A stretch of DNA of 64,000 nt from CAYMZZ01 sp044463125 (lineage in GTDB: Bacteria; Bacteroidota; Bacteroidia; Chitinophagales; Chitinophagaceae). Location: positions 1 to 64,000 of the forward strand of contig JBIQMS010000022.1 of the NCBI GenBank assembly GCA_044463125.1. Reading direction: 5' to 3'. Below the pieces are notes generated by a model that ran no database searches, had not been told where the DNA came from, and saw only the letters and a program-made list of their open reading frames with translations. The translations under genes were made by a program, and so were the position numbers. Shown here piece after piece: positions 1 through 8,046 of the stretch; position 1 is the stretch's first letter; each line of letters begins with the position of its first letter.

Positions 1-1
1 C

Positions 2-391
2 CAGGGGTGGGTCAACATGCAAGAATCCTGGGTCAACATGGCAAGAATCTACAAGCTTCTTTTCGAAAACAAAATTTCTTTACTATTTAGCAACGAGTTA
101 CTCCAGGAAATAGCTGAAACTATTCAAAAGCCTAAATTCAAAAGGCATTTTGGGATGAACGCCCTTGAAGAAATGCTGACAGCTTTTGAACCTTATATTG
201 AAATTATTGAAGTAAATACTTTGGTGGAGGTATGCCGAGATCCCAAAGATAATTTTTTGTTGGCGCTGGCTAAGGACGGAAAGGCAGACTTTTTAATAAC
301 CGGTGATGCTGACTTGCTCGTTTTGAAGAAGTACGCATCAACCAAAATTATTACCTACACTGACTTTATCATGGGAGATTATATTCTTTAG
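2..391 (+). CDS. PIN-domain protein, 5' partial or N-terminally damaged
   Basis: The readable part matches the C-terminal two thirds of PIN-family ribonucleases (the toxin type of COG1569): a QKPKFKRHF segment, then the acidic block CRDPKDNFLLALA and the closing ITGDADLL motif, which supply conserved acidic metal ligands. The first PIN motif (DTN with the catalytic Asp) should lie about 10-15 residues before ARIYKLLFENK. The frame is open to the window edge, but that stretch reads as a duplicated WVNM motif, not DTN. Two near-identical 20-21 bp copies (8-27 and 29-49) encode it. Internal ATG codons at 17 and 38 are possible starts. No antitoxin is visible. The gene is either cut by the window edge or a fragment that lost its first catalytic residue. 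Confidence 0.6.
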   Translation, partial: QGWVNMQESWVNMARIYKLLFENKISLLFSNELLQEIAETIQKPKFKRHFGMNALEEMLTAFEPYIEIIEVNTLVEVCRDPKDNFLLALAKDGKADFLITGDADLLVLKKYASTKIITYTDFIMGDYIL

Positions 392-426
392 TCACCCATT
401 TTCTAATTGTAATAGGAGAATATTAT

Positions 427-2682
427 TCATTTAAAGAAGTACGCAAAACCCAACCTCGCAAAAAACGGTGTGCCGGGTGTAAAGTGAATTTCGCTTACCG
501 GTGCAGGTTCGGCCTGCAGGCGGCTTTCGGTATCAAACTGGGTTTCCTTCCATTTTGTATTCAGCACATTCTGAATCGCCAGGCCCAACTCCCATCTGGG
601 CTGCGTATAATTGATAGCCGCATCCAATATGAAATAGGCGGAAGCGCGCACTGAATTGTCTTCATTCGCCGGCCGTGAAGCCATATAGCGGTACCGAAGG
701 CTTCCATTCCATCCTTTGGTTTGGCGGTACGTGATGCCGCCGGTACTGGTAAAACTGGGAGCCAGTGGTAGATAGGCTTCTTCTTTGTCTGCACCCAATG
801 CACGGGGATTGGCCAACGAAATATCCGCATCCAGAAACCATTTGGGCATCATCTCATAGCGAAGGGCGAGGTCCCATCCCATTCGCCGGGTACGGCCACC
901 GGCTTCCACCACGCCTTCGTCGCCTACATAAATGAATTCCTGCTGCAACCATAAAAACCAGAATGCTGTTTGCAACAACAGTTTGGAAGATGGCTTAAAG
1001 ATACCGCCAATATCGGTGCCGCGGGCCGGGGTCACCACCCGCCTGCCATCCTGCTGCACCGCCACACGGGTATCGTTGCTATGCAGTCCCTGGCCGGTAT
1101 GCCAGTAAAGCTGCCATTTTTCGCTGGCCCGGTATTGCAGACTCAGCTTTGGACTTAGCAGAAATGATTGTGACTGACCCACGGTTCCGTTCAGCCGGTC
1201 GAGATAACGATTCCAGAACTGGTCGCCCCGAAGGCCGGCACTAATCGTCCAGTGTCGGTTGGGTTGGAATTTCTCCTTCAGATAAAATCCCGCGTTGGTC
1301 TCGGTAATATCTCCCAGCATAATGGGCTCCAGCAGCTCATCCCTGTTGCGGGTCCGGCTCAGTTCCGTACGGCGGGTACGATCGTGCCGCCATTGAGTAC
1401 CCGCCTCAAGCGATGCAGATTTCCCCGCCAGCCGGTGCTGCCAGGCATAATCCAACTCAAACCCGGTAAGATCGCGGCTCTCCTTCTGCCTGATCTGGTC
1501 CCCATTCACGGGATCGTTCAGAAAAAAAGTGAAATTGGAATACAACTCAAAATCGTACCGCGAAAAATAAACGCGATTGCGCAGGGTTGCCGCCGGCGAC
1601 AGATAGTGTAAAGTGGATATATTAAGGTTATAACGACTGGTGCTTCCTCCCTCCGTATCATCAATGGCTCCGTACCAGCCAATGCTGCCATCTTTAACGG
1701 CACGGTCCGGTATTTGCCCGCTGGCATTCCATTTACTGTGAAATGCGGAGGCATAAGCGGTGAGATAGGAACGTTCTCCTGTTTTGCCATGGTATTTCAG
1801 CAAAGCATTCAGCCGGTTAAATGCCTGCGGGCTGTCGAAATATCCATCCGTATATGAATATTCTCCGGCCACATAAAGGTTTTGCGCTTTTTGTCGCTGT
1901 GCTTCGGAAAGCAGGTTGATGCCCGTTACGGCACTCAGGGTGGTGAATTGTCCGCCTTCCAGCCTGGCAAAGCTCCGCTCGAGCTGGTTGCGGGTCTGAA
2001 ATTCCACATAACCGGCCGTGGCGAAATTGCCCTGCCTTGCGAAATAAGGTCCTTTATCAAAATTCACTTTCTCGATCAGCTCGGGAATCAGAAAATGCAG
2101 ATCGGCATAACCCTGTCCGTGCGCATGGCTTACCATATTTACCGGCATGCCGTCCACCGTAATGCGGATATCGGTGCCATGATCAATATCGAATCCGCGA
2201 AGGAAGATCTGCTCGGCCTTGCCGCCACCCGCATGCTGACCAATAAAAAGCCCCGGTACCATTCGCAAAATATCCTGTGAGTTAGTAATTGGACGCAGAT
2301 GAATATCGAGATCGCTAATGCTGTGAAAAACACCTCTTGAACTGGCGGCATTCACGATCACTTCGCTTAAGGAAGTAAGGCCCGGCTCCAGAGCCCGAAT
2401 CAGCAGACCTTCACCTACTGGCAGCGAAAGGGTATCGTTACGAAAGCCCACACTACTAATCACCAACTGCCTGACAGAAGCGGGCAGCGCAGTCAGCAGA
2501 ACCTGCCCGTTCTCATCCGCGGTCACCACAAAACTGTAATCAGGGCTGTACACAGTTGTATGAGGGAGGGGCTGTTTGGTGGAGGCATTAATCACCTGCA
2601 ATCTTGCGGACACAGATTGCGCGAGCATCCTGGAATCGCCGGACAAAATCAGCAACAGGCAGCATAGGTAGAACTTGGGCAT
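427..2682 (-). CDS. TonB-dependent receptor with carboxypeptidase-like N-terminal domain
   Basis: This is an outer-membrane receptor of about 751 residues. I start it at the ATG at 2682, because the next upstream option is only a TTG two codons earlier. A signal peptide (ends near MLAQ) is followed by a carboxypeptidase-regulatory-like beta-sandwich (QVINASTKQPLPHTTVYSPD), a plug domain (DILRMVPGLFIGQHAGGGKA, LRGFDIDHGTDIRITVDGMP) and a 22-strand-type barrel ending in the aromatic FAYFFK. No SusD partner is adjacent, so the substrate (iron complex, vitamin or oligosaccharide) cannot be named. It is transcribed away from the repeat island at 2770-3113. Confidence 0.9.
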   Translation of the reverse strand: MPKFYLCCLLLILSGDSRMLAQSVSARLQVINASTKQPLPHTTVYSPDYSFVVTADENGQVLLTALPASVRQLVISSVGFRNDTLSLPVGEGLLIRALEPGLTSLSEVIVNAASSRGVFHSISDLDIHLRPITNSQDILRMVPGLFIGQHAGGGKAEQIFLRGFDIDHGTDIRITVDGMPVNMVSHAHGQGYADLHFLIPELIEKVNFDKGPYFARQGNFATAGYVEFQTRNQLERSFARLEGGQFTTLSAVTGINLLSEAQRQKAQNLYVAGEYSYTDGYFDSPQAFNRLNALLKYHGKTGERSYLTAYASAFHSKWNASGQIPDRAVKDGSIGWYGAIDDTEGGSTSRYNLNISTLHYLSPAATLRNRVYFSRYDFELYSNFTFFLNDPVNGDQIRQKESRDLTGFELDYAWQHRLAGKSASLEAGTQWRHDRTRRTELSRTRNRDELLEPIMLGDITETNAGFYLKEKFQPNRHWTISAGLRGDQFWNRYLDRLNGTVGQSQSFLLSPKLSLQYRASEKWQLYWHTGQGLHSNDTRVAVQQDGRRVVTPARGTDIGGIFKPSSKLLLQTAFWFLWLQQEFIYVGDEGVVEAGGRTRRMGWDLALRYEMMPKWFLDADISLANPRALGADKEEAYLPLAPSFTSTGGITYRQTKGWNGSLRYRYMASRPANEDNSVRASAYFILDAAINYTQPRWELGLAIQNVLNTKWKETQFDTESRLQAEPAPVSEIHFTPGTPFFARLGFAYFFK

Positions 2683-2776
2683 GAGCAAATTTGCAGAGAA
2701 AAAAGCAAAAATTTGCCGGACCCGTCTTGCCGCTGGTGTAATTTTGGAAGGATAAAGGTTTATGAATAACCCATTT

Positions 2777-2910
2777 ATCTGCGTTCATCTGCGAAAAAAA
2801 TCTGCGCAAATCTGCGGGAAATACTTCTGCCCTTTAATCAGGTTCAGCGCTCAGCAGAGTTTTCCCGCAGATTTGCGCAGATTACAACGCAGATTTGCGC
2901 AGATTTTTTC
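2777..2910. repeat. R1 hairpin element, copy 1
   Basis: Perfect 23-bp inverted arms lie at 2799-2821 and 2861-2883 (core TCTGCGGGAAA / TTTCCCGCAGA) and enclose a 39-nt loop. Further TCTGCG / CGCAGA units extend both sides. The loop contains the family motif CTTTAA..GGTTCAG..TCAG. The copy sits between a minus-strand TonB receptor and the plus-strand cupin gene. Confidence 0.9.
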
Positions 2911-3057
2911 TGAAAGCAATCCACATTTCCCAACACCCCAATATTGCCTATCTCAATCAAACCCAATGTCTGATCCTTTAGCACTCAAGCACAAATAGCA
3001 CTGCTTAAGTGTGAAGAGTTACCTTAAATAATATCGCAGGAATCAATAGATCTCCCT

Positions 3058-3113
3058 TTACTACTTACTACTCCCTACTTACTACTTACTACTTACTACT
3101 TACTACTTACTAC
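3058..3113. repeat. Heptamer tandem array, TACTTAC type
   Basis: About eight 7-bp units of the form TACTTAC/TACTCCC are arranged head to tail. There is no coding potential. The rest of the gap (2690-3227) holds R1 copy 1, this array and the cupin promoter; I see nothing else in it. Confidence 0.9.
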
Positions 3114-3182
3114 TCCCCACTTTCGGTTACTCCCCACCCCATCATCTATTCGCAAATTTGCCAAATGTCGTCAGAATACAAT

Positions 3183-3210
3183 TTTGCGCTATCCACCCCT
3201 AATAGTTTTG
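3183..3210 (+). promoter_or_regulatory. Candidate Bacteroidota promoter for the cupin gene
   Basis: TAGTTTTG at 3203-3210 matches the -7 consensus TAnnTTTG exactly, and TTTG at 3183-3186 could act as the -33 box, with a slightly short spacer of 16 nt. The predicted transcript would start about 10 nt before ATG 3228. This supports that start over the longer frame beginning at 3165. Confidence 0.5.
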
Positions 3211-3227
3211 CCTCAAAATCAAAAACT

Positions 3228-3653
3228 ATGGTACAAGTAAATCTGAATGAACTCGAGCTGCAGGAATTTACCGGTGTGGAAAATCCGCTGCAGCAATGTC
3301 GCGCAACTTTTCCTCTGTTTGGCGCACAGGGAACCCAGCAACTGGCGACCGTTTATTTTGAACTGGAGCCGGGTCGCGAACTGGGAAGGCATATTGATTC
3401 CGCAGAGGAACTGCTGGTAGTACTTGAAGGTGAGCTGGAAGCGGAAGTGAATGGACAGCTAAGCAGCGCCCGGGCCGGCGATATCATCCTGGTGCCCGAA
3501 AGGGAACCCCACAACCTGCGCAATAAAGGCAATGGCCGTGCCAGGGTATTGGGCGTTTTTGGTGGTGCCAATCAAATAGTGGCTGAGTTTGAACAAAGCT
3601 GGCTCCCGCTGCACTCCAACCGCGTGAATACACGCGATTTGATGAACAACTAA
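3228..3653 (+). CDS. Cupin-domain protein
   Basis: A small single-domain cupin of 141 residues. The conserved double-stranded beta-helix motifs are visible: GRELGRHIDSAEELLVVLEG (motif 1, His and Glu metal ligands) and GDIILVPEREPHNLRN (motif 2, closing His). An in-frame ATG at 3165 would add 21 residues rich in Ser and Ala, but a promoter-like TAGTTTTG lies inside that extension, so the later start is preferred. It stands 67 bp before an AraC-type regulator on the same strand. Cupins of this type often bind small ligands or metals; the ligand is unknown. Confidence 0.8.
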   Translation: MVQVNLNELELQEFTGVENPLQQCRATFPLFGAQGTQQLATVYFELEPGRELGRHIDSAEELLVVLEGELEAEVNGQLSSARAGDIILVPEREPHNLRNKGNGRARVLGVFGGANQIVAEFEQSWLPLHSNRVNTRDLMNN

Positions 3654-3670
3654 TTTCTATTAAAATGATT

Positions 3671-3704
3671 ACCGGCCGCTCCGAAATAATATCGGAGCGC
3701 CGGT
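3671..3704 (+). terminator. Hairpin between cupin and AraC genes
   Basis: ACCGG-CGCTCCGA pairs with TCGGAGCGCCGGT around a 7-nt loop, with one bulged C. No U-run follows, so it may be a stabilising or weak termination hairpin and not a strong intrinsic terminator. Confidence 0.5.
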
Positions 3705-3720
3705 ATTTATCAGGTATCCA

Positions 3721-4536
3721 TTGTCATTTATCTCTGAAATAGCACCCGATAAGCGATTGCGCCCTTATGTGCAATGCTACTGGACAGCCCGCTTTCCATC
3801 CACCGGATACCAGGCCCCTTATACGGTTGTGCCCAATGGTTATATAGAGTGGATATTACACCTGGAGGATAGATCATGTCGTCTACAACAACACGGCCAT
3901 ATTTCCGACACGGGCAGATCCGTCGTTATTGGCCTGCAAAGGGAAACCTACCTGGTAAGTTTTGAAACTGCGGTACCTGTATTCGCCGTTCGCTTTCATC
4001 CGGAAGGCCTGGGCCAGCTTCTTCAAATTCCCGCCTCCAAGCTCCTTGATCAGTATGCAGATGGGGAAGCCGCAGGAGAATTGTCGAAACGACTGGCGCA
4101 GGTCCTGCAAATGGCAGATAATGATGAAGAACGCTTAAAGACGGTTAATCAGTACCTGCTGGAGCGCTATTGCCGCTTACAACAAGAACCCAATCTTCCG
4201 GCCCTGGCGATGCGGCAGATTCGTCTTTATGCCACCGATCTGCGTGCCTGTTTTCAAAATCTGAATCAGATTCCTCTTAGCCGACGACAGTTGCAAAGAA
4301 AGTTCAGGGAAGAGTTTGGTATTAGTATGCAGGACTACTGGCGTATTGCCCGCCTCAACCAGATACATCAATACATGCGTGGACAATCACTTAGCCTGAC
4401 CGAACTAAGCTACGAATTCAATTTTTCCGATCAATCCCATTTTATCCGCGAATTCAGGTCGTGGATGGATATTTCGCCGAAGCAGTTTTTACGGGAAAGG
4501 GAAATGTACCTGGGAGTAGTGAGTAGTAAGTTGTAA
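3721..4536 (+). CDS. AraC-family transcriptional regulator
   Basis: 271 residues with the usual layout: an N-terminal DUF6597/AraC-binding-like domain (LRPYVQCYW, YTVVPNGYIEWILHL, VFAVRFHPEG) and a C-terminal double helix-turn-helix. The second HTH is recognisable as LTELSYEFNFSDQSHFIREF followed by SPKQFLRE. The start is a TTG at 3721; the family-typical MSFISEIAP opening supports it and no nearby ATG fits. The last six residues and the stop codon (4516-4536) are three 7-bp units of the repeat array that follows, so the C-terminus has been overwritten by repeat DNA without harming the HTH. It probably acts on the cupin gene or a distant target. Confidence 0.85.
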   Translation: MSFISEIAPDKRLRPYVQCYWTARFPSTGYQAPYTVVPNGYIEWILHLEDRSCRLQQHGHISDTGRSVVIGLQRETYLVSFETAVPVFAVRFHPEGLGQLLQIPASKLLDQYADGEAAGELSKRLAQVLQMADNDEERLKTVNQYLLERYCRLQQEPNLPALAMRQIRLYATDLRACFQNLNQIPLSRRQLQRKFREEFGISMQDYWRIARLNQIHQYMRGQSLSLTELSYEFNFSDQSHFIREFRSWMDISPKQFLREREMYLGVVSSKL

Positions 4537-4555
4537 GTAGGGAGTTGTAAGTAGG
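4516..4555. repeat. Heptamer tandem array, GTAGTAA type, overlapping a stop codon
   Basis: The units are GTAGTGA, GTAGTAA, GTTGTAA, GTAGGGA, GTTGTAA and GTAGG, the inverse orientation of the TACTTAC family. The first three units encode the final residues and stop of the AraC gene. Confidence 0.9.
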
Positions 4556-4569
4556 ATTGAAGTAAAAGA

Positions 4570-4700
4570 ATCTGCGTATTCTGCGTAGGAATCTGCGAAA
4601 ATCTGCGGGAAAAAATTCAGCACTTTAAACCTGTTCAAAGTTCAGGCGAGATTTCCCGCAGATTTTCGCAGATTTTTTTTCGCAGATGAACGCAGATAAA
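4570..4700. repeat. R1 hairpin element, copy 2
   Basis: Perfect 23-bp arms at 4590-4612 and 4652-4674 flank a 39-nt loop containing CTTTAAACCTGTTCAAAGTT and TCAGG. Extra CTGCG / CGCAG units lie on both outer sides. It sits between convergent genes. Confidence 0.92.
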
Positions 4701-4802
4701 TGATTACATTGGAGAGTTTCGACTTTTTTAGCGTGTTACAATGTTGTAGCCAGGAATTGATTCAAAAAGCTAACCCAATAGCGCTTATTACTCTGATCCT
4801 GT

Positions 4803-4922
4803 CGTCGCGGTCTTTGCGAATTCTTTGCGTCCGTTGCGGTGAAGTCTTCACGCATTTGAAGATGTTGACAAGCCGAGAGGTTTTACCGCAACGAACGCAA
4901 AGAATTCGCAAAGACCGCAACG
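4803..4922. repeat. R2 long inverted repeat, copy 1
   Basis: 38-bp arms at 4803-4840 and 4885-4922 match with two mismatches and are built from TTTGCG/TTGCGG units. The loop is 44 nt. Between it and the symporter stop is a short AAACNNN heptamer run (4950-4975). Confidence 0.9.
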
Positions 4923-4949
4923 TAAAGCCAATATCCCTCAATATCTCTT

Positions 4950-4975
4950 AAACCTTAAACTCTAAACGCTAAACC
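4950..4975. repeat. Heptamer array, AAACNNN type
   Basis: Units AAACCTT, AAACTCT, AAACGCT and AAACC end two bases before the stop codon of the symporter gene on the other strand. Confidence 0.85.
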
Positions 4976-4977
4976 AT

Positions 4978-6612
4978 TCAACCTCTAAAATACACCAACA
5001 CTGCTATCACAATCGCTACCAACAGCACTGAGAATATAAGATCCCACTTGCTATAACTGGCCCTTGCTTCCGCTTTTTGCTCAGCGCTCAGGGTACCAAT
5101 GGTAAGGCCCTTAATTTGTTCCAGGGATGGTTTGGCGGTGCTCAGGCTCACTATACTGCAAACCAACACACACCCAACAAACATATAGATGGCCATATGC
5201 GCAAAATTGATAGCGGCAAACTGGGCGAAAAGATTGGTTTCGCCCGCCGGCAGCTTACCATTCTCCAAAAACACCAGCTCACAAATGATCCGGAGCGTCG
5301 CCATCACCAAACCAAACAATAAAGTGGCTATAGCGCCTTTCGCATTCACACGCTTCCACAAAATACCCAACAGGAATACGGCGGTAATCGGCGGAGCTAT
5401 ATAGGCCTGCACATTCTGCAGGTATTGATAAAGCACACCGCCTCCAATTTTTTGCATGATCGGAATCCAGAGCATGCCAAGCACCACGATTACGGCGGTG
5501 GCTATACGACCCGCACGTACCAGTTCTTTCTCGGGAGCTTCGGGTTTCATCTTCTTGAAAATATCTACAGTAAACAAGGTGGATGCGGAATTGAATACCG
5601 AAGCAAGCGAACTCATCAGGGCTGCCATCAATCCACCGGCCACCAACCCTTTCAACCCCGCGGGTAACAGGTACTGTACCAGGGTGGGAAATACCTGGTC
5701 GCTTTTCTCATACTGGATCATGCCCTTTTGCTTCAAAGCAAAAGCGATGATACCGGGCACCAGGAATATAAAAATGGGTGTAAGCTTCAGAAAGGCTCCG
5801 AAGATGGCACCCCTTCTTCCTATGGTAATATTGTGCGCCGACAGGGTTCGCTGCACGATATACTGATCCGTACACCAGTACCAGATGCCAACGATGGTGC
5901 CGCCAATTAGCATGCCTGTCCAGGGAAAATCCGGATCGGAAGCAGGCCGCCACATATTGAAATGCTCGCTGCCCGCTGTCGCTTTCAGTTCATCCCAACC
6001 ACCCACGGCATTCAATCCCATGATGGTGATGACGGTTGCTCCCAACAACAAGATCACGGTTTGAAAAGCCTCGGTGTATACAACAGCGCGCATACCACCC
6101 AGGATTGTATAGAGACCGGTAACCAGCACTATGGCAATAGCGCCCTGGAAAAAATCGATACCCAGCAGTTCCGATACCACCACCCCACCGGCATAAATGG
6201 TAACCGAAACCTTGGTGAGCACGTATCCCGCTATACTGAACAATGACAGAAACCAGCGCGACTGACTGTCGAAACGTTTTTCCAAAAACTCCGGCATGGT
6301 GAAAGCGCCACTACGCATATAGAAAGGCAGAAAGAACCAGCCCAGCAGCAATACGATCCAGGCATGCAGCTCATAATGGGCCATGGGCATTCCCGACTCT
6401 GCGCCGGTGCCCGCCAGTCCCACCACGTGTTCAGATCCGATATTGGAAGCGAAGATGGAAGCGCCGATTACAAACCAGCCTACATTGCGGCCGGCGAGAA
6501 AATATTCTTCTGTAGTATTATTCTTCTTGCGGATGACCCACCATGCTATAAGCAGGAGCACGGCAAAATACGCGGCCAATACAATCCAGTCGGCAGTTTG
6601 TAATGTATTCAT
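4978..6612 (-). CDS. Sodium:sugar symporter (SSS family), probable xylose/oligosaccharide uptake
   Basis: 544 residues with about 14 hydrophobic segments. The SGLT-like signature is present near the N-terminus: YFLAGRNVGWFVIGASIFAS followed by NIGSEHVVGLAGTGA. It is the third gene of a minus-strand operon after xylB and xylA, so D-xylose (or a xylose-containing sugar) is the likely cargo. It acts in the inner membrane with the sodium gradient. A hairpin plus U-rich stretch lies between it and xylA and may reduce its expression relative to the enzymes. Confidence 0.9.
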   Translation of the reverse strand: MNTLQTADWIVLAAYFAVLLLIAWWVIRKKNNTTEEYFLAGRNVGWFVIGASIFASNIGSEHVVGLAGTGAESGMPMAHYELHAWIVLLLGWFFLPFYMRSGAFTMPEFLEKRFDSQSRWFLSLFSIAGYVLTKVSVTIYAGGVVVSELLGIDFFQGAIAIVLVTGLYTILGGMRAVVYTEAFQTVILLLGATVITIMGLNAVGGWDELKATAGSEHFNMWRPASDPDFPWTGMLIGGTIVGIWYWCTDQYIVQRTLSAHNITIGRRGAIFGAFLKLTPIFIFLVPGIIAFALKQKGMIQYEKSDQVFPTLVQYLLPAGLKGLVAGGLMAALMSSLASVFNSASTLFTVDIFKKMKPEAPEKELVRAGRIATAVIVVLGMLWIPIMQKIGGGVLYQYLQNVQAYIAPPITAVFLLGILWKRVNAKGAIATLLFGLVMATLRIICELVFLENGKLPAGETNLFAQFAAINFAHMAIYMFVGCVLVCSIVSLSTAKPSLEQIKGLTIGTLSAEQKAEARASYSKWDLIFSVLLVAIVIAVLVYFRG

Positions 6613-6620
6613 AGCACAAG

Positions 6621-6664
6621 CAGATAAAAATAAAGGCGCCTTACTCCTGGAAGTGAAGACGCCC
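6621..6664 (-). terminator. Possible attenuator between xylA and the symporter gene
   Basis: On the minus strand GGCGTCTT pairs with AAGGCGCC (one mismatch, further pairing inside), followed by the U-rich TTTATTTTTAT. The spacing resembles an intrinsic terminator inside the operon, which would partly uncouple the symporter from xylBA. Confidence 0.45.
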
Positions 6665-6687
6665 CTGGTTCTATAGTTGGCCTAAAG

Positions 6688-8016
6688 TTAAAGATGATTG
6701 TTCAAAATATTCTCCAATAATTCCTGTTTACCACTGCGCACGGCCGGTTCTCCGTTTTTCGCCGCATAATTACGCAGGTCTTCGAGACTCATTTTTCCTT
6801 CTTCAAATGACCGGCCTTCGCCCTGGTCGAAGGATGCATAGCGGTCTTTGCGGATCTTGCTGTAATCGGAGCGGCTTATTACCGCATCGGCGGTTATCAG
6901 CGCCCGGGCAAATGCATCCATGCCGCCGATATGCGCATAAAAAAGGTCTTCCATATCGGTGCTGTTGCGGCGAACCTTGGCATCGAAATTAATGCCGCCG
7001 CCGGCAAATCCGCCTGCCTCAAGGATGATCAGCATGGCTTCTGTTAATTCGGGAACATTATTCGGAAACTGATCGGTATCCCAGCCATTCTGATAGTCGC
7101 CACGGTTAGCATCGATGCTGCCCAGTAGTCCGGCATCTGCAGCCACCTGCAACTCATGTTGGAAAGTATGCCCGGCAAGTGTTGCATGGTTCACTTCAAT
7201 ATTCAGGCTGAAATCATTCAGCAGATCGTGCTGCCGCAGAAAACCGATCACGGTTTCGCTATCGTAGTCGTACTGATGTTTGCTGGGTTCGCAAGGTTTG
7301 GGTTCAATAAAGAATTTTCCTTTGAAACCATTTCTGCGTGCATAATCCTTGGCTGTATGCAAAAAGCGCGCGAGGTGTTCCTTCTCCCGCTTCATATCGG
7401 TGTTGAGCAAACTCATATAGCCTTCCCTTCCACCCCAGAAAACATAGTTCTCACCGCCGAGGCTAATGGTGGCATCAAGTGCGGCTTTCACCTGCGCGCC
7501 CGCATGCGCCAGCACATGGAAATCGGGATTGGTGGCTGCGCCATTCATATACCGGCGATGGGAAAAAAGATTGGCGGTTCCCCAAAGCAATTTTACCCCG
7601 CTGGCCTTTTGTTTTTCTTTCAGGTACTCTGCGGAAGCCTGTAAACGGCTTTCGTTCTCGGCCACATCGTTACCATAATCCACCACATCCACATCATGAA
7701 AACAATAATAAGGCAAACCCATTTTGGTTATAAACTCAAAAGCCGCATCGGCTTTGTCGCGGGCGCGCTGCAAAGGATCCTTGCTTTCATCCCAGGGGAA
7801 AATATGCGTGGGCTCCCCAAACGGATCAGCGCCACTTCCGTTGAAGGAATGCCAATAAGCACAGGCAAATCGCAGCCAGTCGCGCATGCTGCGGCCGGCA
7901 ACCTGTTTGTCGGCATCATACCAACGAAAAGCTAATGGATTATCGGATTGGGGTCCTTCATAATTTATTGTACCAATTCCCTTAAAATATTCTTTCTGTC
8001 CCAGTGTGATGGCCAT
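6688..8016 (-). CDS. xylA: Xylose isomerase
   Basis: Cytoplasmic D-xylose to D-xylulose isomerase of 442 residues, the length of class II enzymes. Visible motifs are YYCFHDVDV (His107 for ring opening, Asp110), the metal-ligand region FKGKFFIEPKPCEPSKHQYD, and SLNIEVNHATLAGHTF. The start ATG is 30 bp after the stop of xylB in the transcript. Together with XylB it delivers xylose to the pentose phosphate pathway. Assignment is secure. Confidence 0.97.
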   Translation of the reverse strand: MAITLGQKEYFKGIGTINYEGPQSDNPLAFRWYDADKQVAGRSMRDWLRFACAYWHSFNGSGADPFGEPTHIFPWDESKDPLQRARDKADAAFEFITKMGLPYYCFHDVDVVDYGNDVAENESRLQASAEYLKEKQKASGVKLLWGTANLFSHRRYMNGAATNPDFHVLAHAGAQVKAALDATISLGGENYVFWGGREGYMSLLNTDMKREKEHLARFLHTAKDYARRNGFKGKFFIEPKPCEPSKHQYDYDSETVIGFLRQHDLLNDFSLNIEVNHATLAGHTFQHELQVAADAGLLGSIDANRGDYQNGWDTDQFPNNVPELTEAMLIILEAGGFAGGGINFDAKVRRNSTDMEDLFYAHIGGMDAFARALITADAVISRSDYSKIRKDRYASFDQGEGRSFEEGKMSLEDLRNYAAKNGEPAVRSGKQELLENILNNHL

Positions 8017-8046
8017 TACTTATTGCAGTTTTGATGAATTATTAAA

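Noticed and set aside
4700..4951. Small open frame in the gap after the AraC gene
   Set aside because: Its translation comes from the R2 inverted repeat (CVRCGE, TQRIRKD); it is repeat DNA, not a gene.
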